NCBI GenBank assembly: GCA_030041195.1
Contig: JASHOI010000361.1
Span: 1 to 14,464, forward strand
Direction of reading: 5' to 3'
Origin: Streptosporangiaceae bacterium
GTDB lineage: Bacteria; Actinomycetota; Actinomycetes; Streptosporangiales; Streptosporangiaceae
DNA: 14,464 nt
Shown: positions 1 to 7,272 of the stretch, piece by piece
Position numbering within the stretch: position 1 is the first letter of the stretch
How the letters are laid out: every line of letters begins with the position of its first letter
The notes under the pieces: model-generated
What the model was told of the DNA's origin: nothing
Seen by the model: the letters and a program-made list of their open reading frames with translations, nothing else
Database searches by the model: none
Position numbers and translations under genes: made by a program

Positions 1-981
1 GGCCTCCACCTGAGCGGGCCCGGCCGGTCGCGGCACCTCGGTGCGACGGGCCCTGGCCAGCGGCCCCGCTGGGCCCTGGCCGTTCTCGGAGGCGCCGTCC
101 CGGCCGCCGCCGGCGCCCTCGAACGCCGAGGACAGCATCTTCAGCGCGCTGGTGAGCTCGCTGGGGACCATCCAGACCGTGTTGCCCGGGCCCTGCGCGA
201 GCTGCGGCAGGGTCTGCAGGTACTGGTAGGCGAGCAGCTTGGGGTCGGGGTCGTTGTCATGAATCGACTGGAAAACGGCCTCGATGGCCTGGGCCTGGCC
301 CTCGGCGCGCAGGATCGCGCTCTGCTTCTCGCCCTCGGCGCGCAGGATGTTGCCCTGCTTGTCGCCGTCGGCGGTGAGGATCTGCGACTGGCGGACACCC
401 TCGGCATTGAGGATCGCCGCCCGCTTCTCCCGTTCGGCGCGCATCTGCTTCTCCATCGCGTCCTTGACGCTCTGCGGCGGGTCGATCGCCTTGATCTCCA
501 CCCGGGTCACCCGGATCCCCCACTTGCCCGAAGCGTCGTCGAGCACGCCGCGCAGCATCGTGTTGATCTTGTCGCGGGAGGTCAGCGCCTGCTCCAGGTC
601 CATCGAGCCGATCACGCTGCGCAGCATCGTCGCGGTGAGCTGCTCGACCGCCTGGATGTAGTTGACGATCTCGTAGTCGGCCGCCCGTGGGTCGGTGACC
701 TGGAAAAACAGCACCGTGTCGATGGTGACCACCAGGTTGTCCTCGGTGATCACCCGCTGGCCCTGGAACGAGACCACCTGCTCTCGCAGATCGATCAGCG
801 GCTTCACCCGGTCGACGAACGGGATGATCACGTTCATCCCGGGTTCCAGCGTCTTGCGGTACCTGCCGAGCCGCTCCACGTTGCGCGCCCGCGCCTGCGG
901 CACGATCCGCACCGTCTTCACCGTGAACAGGGCCACCAGCAGGACAAATACCACGCCGGCGATAAGGACAGCCAGTTCCAT
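1..981 (-). CDS. SPFH/band-7 (stomatin-like) membrane protein, 3' end beyond window
   Basis: This frame is open from an ATG at 981 down to base 1 without a stop, so at least 327 codons are present and the C-terminus is missing. It begins with one hydrophobic segment (about residues 3-21, rich in V, L, A, I), a signal anchor. The SPFH domain follows (about 25-200), with typical stretches such as ERLGRYRKTLEPGMN, PFVDRV, DAASGKWGIRVTRIEIK-like sequence and DPPQSVKDAMEKQMRAEREK. A helical region of near-repeated units (ILRAEGEKQ and variants, about 205-255) follows, as in slipins/QmcA. The tail is Gly/Pro-rich and probably disordered. Such proteins form ring-like oligomers at the membrane and organise microdomains or protease partners. 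Only two bases separate it from the upstream nfeD-like stop, so the pair is very likely co-transcribed and translationally coupled. Family assignment is firm; the substrate or partner is unknown. Confidence 0.93.
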   Translation of the reverse strand, partial: MELAVLIAGVVFVLLVALFTVKTVRIVPQARARNVERLGRYRKTLEPGMNVIIPFVDRVKPLIDLREQVVSFQGQRVITEDNLVVTIDTVLFFQVTDPRAADYEIVNYIQAVEQLTATMLRSVIGSMDLEQALTSRDKINTMLRGVLDDASGKWGIRVTRVEIKAIDPPQSVKDAMEKQMRAEREKRAAILNAEGVRQSQILTADGDKQGNILRAEGEKQSAILRAEGQAQAIEAVFQSIHDNDPDPKLLAYQYLQTLPQLAQGPGNTVWMVPSELTSALKMLSSAFEGAGGGRDGASENGQGPAGPLARARRTEVPRPAGPAQVEA

Positions 982-983
982 GG

Positions 984-1415
984 CTACTCCCGGGGGTAGA
1001 CGAGCGCGGTAGCGCCCTCGATCTGCAGAACGTCGACGGTGGTGCCCTTGGGAATCGTCAGGGTTTCGTCGTAGGGCCGCGCCGACCACTCCTCGCCGCC
1101 GATCCGGACCCTCCCGCCCAGCGCGGTGACTTCATCGAGGACGTAGGCCGACCGGCCGACCAGCGCCGCCGTTCCGGTGCGCAGCAGCGGCGGCTGCCTG
1201 ATGTGGCGCATGGCGAACGGCCGGGCAATCCCCAGGCCGGCCGCTGACGCGACGGCGAACGCGCCGAACTGGAGCGCCACGTTTCCCCCGGCGAAGCCGA
1301 CACCGGCGCCAACCAGCGCGGCGGCAGCCACAAGGCCGAACGCCAGCGTCGCGGTCATGACCTCGGCCACACCGAGCACCGCCGCCACGATCAGCCAGAC
1401 GATCCAGGTCCCCAT
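984..1415 (-). CDS. NfeD-like membrane protein
   Basis: A 143-residue protein from ATG at 1415. It has a hydrophobic N-terminal half with about two to three membrane segments (roughly residues 4-26, 28-46 and 48-66). A C-terminal OB-fold-like domain follows (about 80-143), with GTAALVGRSAYVLDEV, GRVRIGGEEWSARP and GTTVDVLQIEGATALVYP. This is the short (protease-less) NfeD architecture. NfeD proteins are almost always encoded beside an SPFH protein, as here, and are thought to act with it at the membrane. A modest GGAG lies upstream of the start. The stop is two bases before the SPFH start. It is first in the operon, so the promoter should lie in 1416-1567, shared with the divergent ligase gene. 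Confidence 0.9.
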   Translation of the reverse strand: MGTWIVWLIVAAVLGVAEVMTATLAFGLVAAAALVGAGVGFAGGNVALQFGAFAVASAAGLGIARPFAMRHIRQPPLLRTGTAALVGRSAYVLDEVTALGGRVRIGGEEWSARPYDETLTIPKGTTVDVLQIEGATALVYPRE

Positions 1416-1441
1416 CGCCGCTCCGGGGAGGTGAACGAGCA

Positions 1442-1458
1442 GTTACTCAGACAGTAAC
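1442..1458. promoter_or_regulatory. Palindromic operator candidate GTTACT-N5-AGTAAC
   Basis: A perfect 6-bp inverted repeat with a 5-base spacer lies in the 152-base divergent region between the nfeD-like and acyl-CoA ligase genes. A further GGTAACC half-site-like sequence lies a few bases downstream (about 1466). Dyads of this size in front of fatty-acid genes are often bound by TetR-family repressors. That link is inference, since no regulator gene is in view. I could not define -10/-35 boxes with confidence. Confidence 0.4.
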
Positions 1459-1567
1459 CCCAGGGTGGTAACCGGCGCATCACGGCGCGACGGCAGAGTG
1501 GCGCCAGCCTTCACACCGGGCTGCTGAGCAGGCAGCATGGAGTGACCCGGACCCGAAGGATCATGCC

Positions 1568-3220
1568 ATGCCCACTGCAACCGAGCTTTCCTACAGCCAC
1601 GGCACCTCGGCCACGCCGCTCCTCGGCGAGACGATCGGGGCCAACCTGCGGCGGATCGCCGGCCAGTTCGGCGGGAGTGAGGCCGTGGTGGACGCGCTGA
1701 CCGGCCACCGCTGGACCTACCGGCAGCTGGACGCCGACACCGACGCGCTCGCCCGGGGGCTGCTCGCTGCCGGGATCGAGGCTCGCGACCGGGTCGGCAT
1801 CTGGTCGCCGAACTGTGCCGAGTGGGTGCTGCTGCAGTTCGCCACGGCCAAGATCGGCGCGATCCTGGTCAACATCAACCCGGCGTACCGGAGCCACGAA
1901 CTCGAGTTCGTGCTGCGCCAGTCGGGGGTCCGGCTGCTGGTCAGCGCGGAGAGCTTCAAGACAAGCAACTACCGCGCGATGATCGGCGAGGTCAACGACG
2001 GCATGGAAGACCTCGAGCAGGTGATCTTCCTTGGCACGCCGGAATGGGACGAACTATTCACAAGTGGGCAAAGCGGTGATGCCGGAGCGCTGGCCAGGCG
2101 GGAGGCCGAGCTGGCGTTCGACGACCCGATCAACATTCAGTACACCAGCGGGACGACCGGTTTCCCCAAGGGCGCGACGCTGTCGCACCACAACATCCTC
2201 AACAACGGCTTCTTCATCGGCGAGATGTGCCGGTACACCGAGCGAGACCGAATCTGCATCCCGGTGCCGTTCTACCACTGCTTCGGCATGGTCCTCGGCA
2301 ACCTGGCCGCGGTCACGCACGGCGCCTGCATCGTGATACCGGCACCGGGGTTCGAGCCGGCCGCCACGCTGCGCGCGACGGCGGACGAGCGGTGCACGTC
2401 GCTGTACGGGGTGCCGACCATGTTCATCGCCGAGCTCGCCCTGCCCGACTTTGGGATTTATGACTTGACTTCGCTGCGCACCGGGATCATGGCGGGCTCG
2501 CCCTGCCCGGTCGAGGTGATGAAGCGGGTGATGAGCGAGATGCACATGAGCGAGGTCACGATCGCCTACGGGATGACCGAGACCTCGCCGGTTTCCTGCC
2601 AGACCAGGCCCGACGACGACACCGAGCGCCGGGTGTCCACGGTCGGCCGGGTGCACCCGCACGTCGAGGTCAAGATCATCAACCCGGACAACGGGCTTGT
2701 GCTGCCCCGCGGCGAGCCCGGCGAGATGTGCACCAGGGGCTACTCGGTGATGCTCGGCTACTGGAACGAGCCGGAGAAGACCGCGGAGGCTATCGACGCC
2801 GGCCGCTGGATGCACACCGGGGACCTTGCCGTCATGGACGCGGCCGGCTACCTGAACATCGTCGGCCGGATCAAGGACATGGTGATCCGCGGCGGCGAGA
2901 ACGTCTACCCGCGCGAGGTCGAGGAGTTCCTCTACACGCACCCGGCGATCGAGGACGTCCAGGTGGTAGGGGTGCCGGACGAGCGGTACGGCGAGGAGCT
3001 GTGCGCCTGGGTGAAGCTGCGCTCCGGTGCCGATCTGACCGAGGAGGACGTCCGGGCGTTCTGCGTGGGCAAGATCGCGCACTACAAGGTGCCGCGGTAC
3101 GTGCGGTTCACCGGGGACTTCCCGATGACCGTGACCGGCAAGGTGCAGAAGTTCAAGATGCGCGAGACATCGGTCGCCGAGCTGGGCCTGGAGGCGGCCG
3201 ACCAGACCCGCACCGCCTAA
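1568..3220 (+). CDS. AMP-dependent fatty-acyl-CoA ligase (FadD/ACSF2-like)
   Basis: A 550-residue enzyme of the ANL superfamily that should activate a fatty acid with ATP and then form its CoA thioester in the cytoplasm. Visible motifs, in order: the phosphate-binding loop [11 protein letters not shown] (192-202), the YGMTET adenine/acyl motif (334-339), TGDLA with the ribose-binding Asp (about 419), the [21 protein letters not shown] hinge region shortly after, and the catalytic lysine in VTGKVQK (K525). The length is normal for medium/long-chain ligases. The sequence resembles the ACSF2/FadD group, but chain length cannot be read from it. The start is fixed by GAAGGA at 1555-1560, seven bases before ATG 1568; the ATG at 1563 is out of frame. 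The gene stands alone on its strand, and the GTTACT dyad upstream may control it. Confidence 0.93.
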   Translation: MPTATELSYSHGTSATPLLGETIGANLRRIAGQFGGSEAVVDALTGHRWTYRQLDADTDALARGLLAAGIEARDRVGIWSPNCAEWVLLQFATAKIGAILVNINPAYRSHELEFVLRQSGVRLLVSAESFKTSNYRAMIGEVNDGMEDLEQVIFLGTPEWDELFTSGQSGDAGALARREAELAFDDPINIQYTSGTTGFPKGATLSHHNILNNGFFIGEMCRYTERDRICIPVPFYHCFGMVLGNLAAVTHGACIVIPAPGFEPAATLRATADERCTSLYGVPTMFIAELALPDFGIYDLTSLRTGIMAGSPCPVEVMKRVMSEMHMSEVTIAYGMTETSPVSCQTRPDDDTERRVSTVGRVHPHVEVKIINPDNGLVLPRGEPGEMCTRGYSVMLGYWNEPEKTAEAIDAGRWMHTGDLAVMDAAGYLNIVGRIKDMVIRGGENVYPREVEEFLYTHPAIEDVQVVGVPDERYGEELCAWVKLRSGADLTEEDVRAFCVGKIAHYKVPRYVRFTGDFPMTVTGKVQKFKMRETSVAELGLEAADQTRTA

Positions 3221-3263
3221 CCACCCCGCCCCCACCCCCGGCCCACCCCGGCTGAACAGGGTG

Positions 3264-3305
3264 GTGGGTCCCACGCTGCTGCTACAGGAACATGGCGGGA
3301 CCCAC
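3264..3305. terminator. Candidate bidirectional terminator stem-loop
   Basis: A 9-bp perfect inverted repeat, GTGGGTCCC (3264-3272) and GGGACCCAC (3297-3305), has a 24-base loop. It sits between the convergent ligase and LysE-family genes. There is no T-run, which is common for actinomycete terminators. The long loop makes this moderate evidence only. Confidence 0.4.
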
Positions 3306-3340
3306 GACCACATTGGCGGCCGGGGAGCGCCGCGGGGGAG

Positions 3341-4012
3341 TCAGTTTTTGCGGCCGGTCAGGGCGAGCGTGACACCGAGCCCGATCATCGCAAGCCCGCC
3401 GGCGCCGCCGACCAGCCCCAGGCGCCTCGGGGACTTGGCGAACCACGACCGCACGGTGCTCGCGGCCAGCCCGTAGCAGCTGTCCGAGGCCAGGCCCATC
3501 AGCACGGACATCGCGCTCAGGATCAGCATCTGCGCCGTGACGTGCCCGGCCGCCCGGTCCACGAACTGCGGCAGCACGGCGGCGAACAAGATCACGCCCT
3601 TCGGGTTCGTGACCCCCACCAGGAAGCCCTCGCGCACCGACCGGACGCTGCCACGGGGCGCGGCGGCCTCGGTGAGCACCAGGGCCAGTTTCCCGCGCCG
3701 CCGGAACGCGACGATGCCGAGCCAGATCAGGTAAGCGGCGCCGGCCAGCCGGATCGCGGTGAACCAGGTCGCCGAGCGCTCGACGATCGCTCCGATGCCG
3801 AAGGCCACGCACACGGCCAGCACAAGGTTCCCGGCGGAATGCCCCGCCACCGACGCCAGCGCCGTGTTGCGGCCGTGCGCCAGGGCCCGGCCGATCACGA
3901 ACAGGACGCCGGGCCCGGGGATGACGATCAGCACGAACGCAGCGACCGCAAACCCCGCAAGCTGCCCAGCCGAAACCACACCGCAACCATACCGATAACG
4001 CTCACCGGGCAC
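3341..4012 (-). CDS. LysE/RhtB-family amino-acid exporter
   Basis: Up to 223 residues, an integral membrane protein of the LysE/RhtB superfamily, which exports amino acids or similar metabolites using the proton gradient. Family marks are the N-terminal PGPG motif inside the first membrane helix (FVLIVIPGPGVLFVIGRAL), about six hydrophobic helices, and GVTNPKGVILFAAVLPQF in the middle. The substrate cannot be deduced. The longest frame starts at a GTG at 4012, but this leaves only 26 bases to the divergent P450 start. A GTG at 3979 (VSAGQLAGF...) gives the usual family N-terminus and more promoter space. I prefer 3979, though neither has a strong ribosome site. It is convergent with the acyl-CoA ligase. 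Confidence 0.9.
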   Translation of the reverse strand: MPGERYRYGCGVVSAGQLAGFAVAAFVLIVIPGPGVLFVIGRALAHGRNTALASVAGHSAGNLVLAVCVAFGIGAIVERSATWFTAIRLAGAAYLIWLGIVAFRRRGKLALVLTEAAAPRGSVRSVREGFLVGVTNPKGVILFAAVLPQFVDRAAGHVTAQMLILSAMSVLMGLASDSCYGLAASTVRSWFAKSPRRLGLVGGAGGLAMIGLGVTLALTGRKN

Positions 4013-4038
4013 GGCCGGCCCCGCCGCGATACCTGGCC

Positions 4039-5466
4039 GTGGTGATCAGCGGCGCCGGCGCGCAGTATGGGATCGTGAAGGCTCGACCATCCCGGCATGC
4101 GGTGCCGGGCCCGCACGGCGCCCAGGTGGCTGCCGTGCTCGCATCCCTGGCCCGGGACCCGCTCGACGGCTACGTGCGGCTGACTGCCAGGTACGGGGAC
4201 ACGATCAGGTTCCCCTATTCGCCCGGGAGCGGCTTCTACCTGCTGAGCAGGCCGGAGCACGCCGAGCACGTTCTGGCCGCGAACCAGGACAACTACGTCA
4301 AGGCGTTCACCTACCGGCCGCTGCGGGCGCTGATCGGAGACGGGCTGCTGACCAGCGAGGGAGACCACTGGCGGCGGCACAGGCGGCTGGTCCAGCCGCT
4401 GTTCTCGCGACAGCACGTGACCTCCTTCGGCCCGGCGATCGCCGACGCCGCGCGGCGGCTGACCGACCGCTGGGACGCGTTCGGTGACGGGACGGTGATC
4501 AGCGTCGCCGGGCAGATGAGCGCCGTGACGCTGGACATCGTGGGCCGGGCGCTGTTCGGGTCGGACCTGAGCGGTGACGCCGGCCCGATGCGCCGGGCGA
4601 TGGCAGCCGGGCAGCGGGTCGCGACGCTGGCCACGTTCGTCCCGCTGTCGTGGGGCCCGAGGTCGACCCGTGCGCTGAAGGCGGTCGCCCGCCGGGCAGG
4701 CCGGACGCCCGAGGGGATCGAGGGCGTGGTGGGCCGCATCGTGTCCGAGCGCCGCGCCACGGTGCGGGGGCCTGGCCGCGACGCAGACGACGCTCCGGCC
4801 AGTGACCTGCTCGGCGTGCTGCTGGCGGCGCGCGCCCCCGACGGCTCGCCGCTCACCGACACCGAGATCTGCGACGAGGTGGCCACGTTCCTGCTGGCCG
4901 GCCACGAGACGACCGCGAACGCGATGTGCTGGGCGCTGGCGTTGCTGTCGGCGTATCCGTCGGCCAGGCAGCAGCTCGAAGCCGAGGTTGACTCGGTGCT
5001 CGGTGATCGCGAGCCGGAGGCCGGCGATGCCGACAAGCTGCCCTGGACCCGCGCGGTCGTGGCCGAGGCGATGCGGCTCTACCCGCCCGCCTGGACCATC
5101 GAGCGAAATGCGCTGGCTGACGATGAGGTGGCCGGCACGGTGGTCCCGGCCGGCAGCCTGGTGGCGATTCCGCCTTACCTGATCCACCGGCATCCGGAAT
5201 TCTGGCCCGACCCTGCCGGGTTCGACCCGCGGCGGTTCCTGGCCGACGGCGCCGTGCTGCACCGGTACGCCTACATACCGTTCGGCGGCGGGCGCAGAGC
5301 CTGCGTCGGCGCGTCCTTTGCCGAGCTTGAGACCGTGCTGGTGCTGGCCGCCATCGCCCGCAGGTACCGGCTGGAACTGACCGTGCGGGGGATCCCGGCG
5401 CCAATCGCCAATGTCACGCTGCGGCCGGGCCGCGGGCTGCCGATGCGGCTGCTCCGCCGCTCCTGA
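4039..5466 (+). CDS. Cytochrome P450 monooxygenase
   Basis: Up to 475 residues, a haem-thiolate monooxygenase. Diagnostic sites are the I-helix oxygen-binding motif AGHETT (287-292), the K-helix ExxR as EAMR (E343-R346), a PERF-like region near DPRRFLADG, and the haem loop FGGGRRACVG (415-424) with the axial Cys422. No membrane anchor is evident, as expected for a soluble bacterial P450. It needs a ferredoxin and reductase, and neither is encoded in this window. Substrate and CYP family are not assignable by eye. The GTG at 4039 is the longest start; a GTG at 4075 (MKARPSRHAVPGPHG) leaves room for a divergent promoter and may be the real one. The stop is 9 bases before the IS left end, so the gene is intact but its native terminator has probably been displaced. 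Confidence 0.94.
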   Translation: MVISGAGAQYGIVKARPSRHAVPGPHGAQVAAVLASLARDPLDGYVRLTARYGDTIRFPYSPGSGFYLLSRPEHAEHVLAANQDNYVKAFTYRPLRALIGDGLLTSEGDHWRRHRRLVQPLFSRQHVTSFGPAIADAARRLTDRWDAFGDGTVISVAGQMSAVTLDIVGRALFGSDLSGDAGPMRRAMAAGQRVATLATFVPLSWGPRSTRALKAVARRAGRTPEGIEGVVGRIVSERRATVRGPGRDADDAPASDLLGVLLAARAPDGSPLTDTEICDEVATFLLAGHETTANAMCWALALLSAYPSARQQLEAEVDSVLGDREPEAGDADKLPWTRAVVAEAMRLYPPAWTIERNALADDEVAGTVVPAGSLVAIPPYLIHRHPEFWPDPAGFDPRRFLADGAVLHRYAYIPFGGGRRACVGASFAELETVLVLAAIARRYRLELTVRGIPAPIANVTLRPGRGLPMRLLRRS

Positions 5467-5471
5467 GCGCC

Positions 5472-5475
5472 CTAA
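5472..5475. repeat. Target-site duplication CTAA, left copy
   Basis: CTAA directly precedes the left inverted repeat. The same four bases directly follow the right inverted repeat at 7009-7012. It fits the YTAR target preference known for IS5-family elements. Confidence 0.75.
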
Positions 5476-5476
5476 A

Positions 5477-5494
5477 GGCGTGTTTCAAAAGTGG
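5477..5494 (+). repeat. IS left terminal inverted repeat
   Basis: GGCGTGTTTCAAAAGTGG pairs with 6991-7008 in inverted orientation, with three mismatches. The GTTTCA core is typical of this IS group in actinomycetes. Confidence 0.85.
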
Positions 5495-5548
5495 CTGGGT
5501 AACTGGATGTGATCTTCAGATACCCGCGTGTCGTTCACGGAGAATGAG

Positions 5549-5604
5549 CGAGGTCTCCGGTAGATGAGTCAACGACCAAGAAGACCATCTGCACGGAGAC
5601 CTCG
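5549..5604 (+). promoter_or_regulatory. RBS-sequestering hairpin before transposase
   Basis: CGAGGTCTCCG (5549-5559) and CGGAGACCTCG (5594-5604) form a perfect 11-bp inverted repeat with a 34-base loop. The right arm contains the transposase ribosome site GGAG (5595-5598) and ends on the first base of the GTG start codon. A transcript that reads in from outside would fold and hide the start. A transcript that begins inside the loop would lack the left arm and be translated. The pairing is seen directly; the regulatory role is inferred by analogy with other insertion sequences. Confidence 0.6.
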
Positions 5605-6508
5605 TGGCCACTTTAGCGGTGAGCAGGCGCGCGGATCTGACGGACGCGCAGTGGGCGGTGCTGGAGCCGCTGCTGCCGGCTGGCGGGATCCGCGGGCGCC
5701 CGCCGAAGTGGGCCAGGCGGCAGCTGATCGACGGGATCCGGTGGCGGGTGCGGGCGGGTGCGCCGTGGCGGGATGTGCCGCCGGAGTACGGCCCGTGGCA
5801 GACGGTGTACGGCCTGTTCCGGCGGTGGCAGCGGGACGGGACCTGGCGCCAGATCCTGACCGGGCTGCAGGCCCGGGCGGATGCGGCCGGGCTGATCTGC
5901 TGGGATGTCAGCGTGGACTCCACGGTGGCGCGGGCGCGCCAGCACGCGGCCGGGGCGCGGAAAAGGGGGATCTGCAGGCCGAGCCGCCCGGCGGGATGAT
6001 GGCGGCCGAGCCCGCCGATCACGCGCTGGGCCGGTCCCGCGGCGGGTTGACCACCAAGACGCATCTGGCTTGCGAGCAGGGCCAGAAACCGCTGTCGGTC
6101 GTGATCACCGCTGGGCAGCGCGGCGACAGCCCGCAGTTCCAGGCCGTGCTGACGGCCATCCGGGTGCCCCGGCCAGGCCCGGGTCGGCCCCGCACCCGGC
6201 CAGATCGCGTCCTGGGCGACAAGGCCTACGGCTCGGCTGCCAACCGCGCGTACCTGCGGCGGCGCGGCATCCGGTGCACCATCCCGGAAAAAGCCGACCA
6301 GGTCCGCAACCGCAAGAACAAGGGCAGGGCTGGCGGCCGCCCGCCCGCCTTCGACCCCGAGCTGTACAAGCAACGCCACGCCGTCGAGTGCGGCATCGGC
6401 CGGCTCAAGCGCAACCGCGCCATCGCCACCCGCTACGACAAGCTCGCCGTCCGCTACGAAGCCGCCGTCCACATCGCCGCCATCAACGAGTGGCTGCCCC
6501 GCTCATGA
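5604..6508 (+). CDS. IS5-family DDE transposase, two frames joined by a -1 shift
   Basis: The first frame starts at GTG 5604 and stops at 5999. It encodes the helix-turn-helix/DUF4096-like N-terminus ([47 protein letters not shown] sequence) and the first catalytic Asp in VDST (D105). The second frame, one base back, continues through 6508 with [38 protein letters not shown] (D206 in the fused product) and [14 protein letters not shown] (E262). Homologous single-chain transposases join these parts at the ARK/KGDLQ point, which falls on AAAAGGGGG at 5961-5969. The fused protein would be 301 residues, normal for the family, with a complete DDE triad. Either a programmed shift or slippage makes the full enzyme, or one base has been lost and the gene is dead. 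Start choice: GGAG at 5595-5598. Confidence 0.85.
5961..5969 (+). other. Frameshift/slippage site AAAAGGGGG
   Basis: A run of four A and five G marks the join between the two transposase frames. In the first frame it is read AAA AGG GGG; the second frame requires one base backwards (-1). It is not a perfect tandem-slip heptamer for that frame, so transcript slippage in the runs is as likely as ribosomal shifting. A possible downstream stem pairs GCCGCC (5983-5988) with GGCGGC (6001-6006). Confidence 0.5.
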
Positions 6509-6532
6509 CACACCGCCAGGCACAATCGGCTG

Positions 6533-6919
6533 TTACGGCTGCGGCGCTGGCGGGGCACCCGCCACCGTATGGCTGAACGCCAGCATGACCAGCAACCCGA
6601 GCACCGCCAAGGCCAAGGCCAGATAGCCCAGAGCCAGCCCAGCCTTGGCCAGCCCGTAGCCATCCCCGCCGGTTCGCCGGATCTGGCTCAGCGCCTTGTG
6701 CCCAAAGATGACCGCAGCGACGCCAACCGGAGCCAGGCCGCACAACGCCAGGACTCCGCAGACGAGCGCGGCTACCGCGGACGGATTAGCCCGCGCAGCG
6801 GGTGTTTGCCTCAGCCCGTTCGCTGTCCCCCGCACCGTGCCGGCAGCCAGCTGGCCCCGACGCGGAACCACGCTGCCGGATCGACCTCTCGACGGCTGCT
6901 CCAGGAACACCACGCCCAC
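6533..6919 (-). CDS. DUF4190 membrane protein, passenger gene inside the IS
   Basis: Up to 128 residues. The recognisable part is a DUF4190 domain (about residues 46-112): ANPSAVAALVCGVLALCGLAP, GHKALSQIRRTGGDGYGLAKAGLALGY and a final hydrophobic helix ending VMLAFSH. It has two to three membrane segments with the typical cytoplasmic GH.AL.QI..SGG loop. DUF4190 proteins are small actinobacterial membrane proteins of unknown function. The GTG at 6919 is the first possible start after an in-frame stop at 6926-6928, but no good ribosome site is seen. The N-terminal 40 residues look unlike the family, so the native 5' end may be lost. It lies inside the inverted repeats of the IS, opposite in direction to the transposase, and is not needed for transposition as far as known. 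Confidence 0.7.
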   Translation of the reverse strand: MGVVFLEQPSRGRSGSVVPRRGQLAAGTVRGTANGLRQTPAARANPSAVAALVCGVLALCGLAPVGVAAVIFGHKALSQIRRTGGDGYGLAKAGLALGYLALALAVLGLLVMLAFSHTVAGAPPAPQP

Positions 6920-6935
6920 ATGCTCTCACGAGCAT
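6920..6935. repeat. Short perfect hairpin at DUF4190 start
   Basis: ATGCTC-TCAC-GAGCAT forms a 6-bp stem with a 4-base loop immediately upstream of the GTG at 6919. It could fold at the 5' end of the passenger transcript and may mark the junction where that gene joined the element. The role is unknown. Confidence 0.35.
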
Positions 6936-6990
6936 GGCCCGAGCGGACCGGCCACTGTGAACCGCCCTCTCGCGGCCTCGAGATCAACAT

Positions 6991-7008
6991 CGACTTCTGA
7001 AACATGCC
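6991..7008 (-). repeat. IS right terminal inverted repeat
   Basis: CGACTTCTGAAACATGCC is the inverted partner of 5477-5494. It is followed directly by the CTAA duplication at 7009-7012. Confidence 0.83.
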
Positions 7009-7012
7009 CTAA
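7009..7012. repeat. Target-site duplication CTAA, right copy
   Basis: Same four bases as 5472-5475. Removing the element and one copy restores an ordinary intergenic sequence between the P450 stop and the DUF2277 stop. Confidence 0.75.
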
Positions 7013-7038
7013 GGCCGCGCGGGGCGCGGGGGGCGCGG

Positions 7039-7272
7039 TCAGCCGCCGGCCGCGTGGGACGCGCCGGCCGGGCGCAGCTCCAGCTGGTCGAGGAGGGCGA
7101 GCGTGGCTCCGGTGACCGCGTCAACGGCACGGTCGAAGGCCTCGGCGTTGTGTCTGGCCGGGCGCCGGAAACCGCTCACCTTCCTGACGTACTGCAGGGC
7201 GGCTGCCCGCACGTCCTCTTCGGTGACGTTCTCGGTGTAGGGCTCACGCAGGGTCTTGATGCTCCGGCACAT
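7039..7272 (-). CDS. DUF2277 family protein
   Basis: A 77-residue protein with the characteristic start MCRSIKTLREPYTENVTEED, then RAAALQYVRKVSGFRRPARHNAEAFDRAVDAV and a short Gly/Ala-rich tail. The length matches the family. No catalytic site is known and the function is undescribed; it has no membrane segment or signal peptide and is probably cytoplasmic. Its start lies inside the 3' end of the DUF2293 gene (29-base overlap), so translation coupled to that gene is likely. The stop is 26 bases from the IS target duplication. Confidence 0.9.
   Translation of the reverse strand: MCRSIKTLREPYTENVTEEDVRAAALQYVRKVSGFRRPARHNAEAFDRAVDAVTGATLALLDQLELRPAGASHAAGG

Larger units (their letters stand above)
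5476..7008 (+). mobile_element. IS5-family insertion sequence (IS427-like) carrying a DUF4190 passenger gene
   Basis: The element is bounded by imperfect inverted repeats: left GGCGTGTTTCAAAAGTGG (5477-5494), and right CGACTTCTGAAACATGCC (6991-7008), which read in reverse complement matches the left at 15 of 18 positions. CTAA flanks both ends. Inside are a two-frame DDE transposase (plus) and, after it, a minus-strand DUF4190 gene. At 1533 bases it is clearly longer than typical IS427-group elements (about 0.8-1 kb); the extra length is the passenger segment 6509-6990. Insertion occurred 9 bases after the P450 stop and 26 bases outside the DUF2277 stop, so no neighbouring gene was broken. 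With matching ends and a clean duplication the insertion looks fairly recent. Confidence 0.88.

Noticed and set aside
259..999. A 246-codon plus-strand frame
   Set aside because: Antisense to the SPFH gene, with His/Asp/Leu-rich shadow composition.
2054..3313. A 419-codon open frame on the minus strand
   Set aside because: Antisense to the acyl-CoA ligase, with no recognisable motif and shadow-type composition.
3928..5262. A 444-codon open frame on the minus strand
   Set aside because: Antisense to the P450 gene, whose haem and oxygen-binding motifs fix the coding strand.
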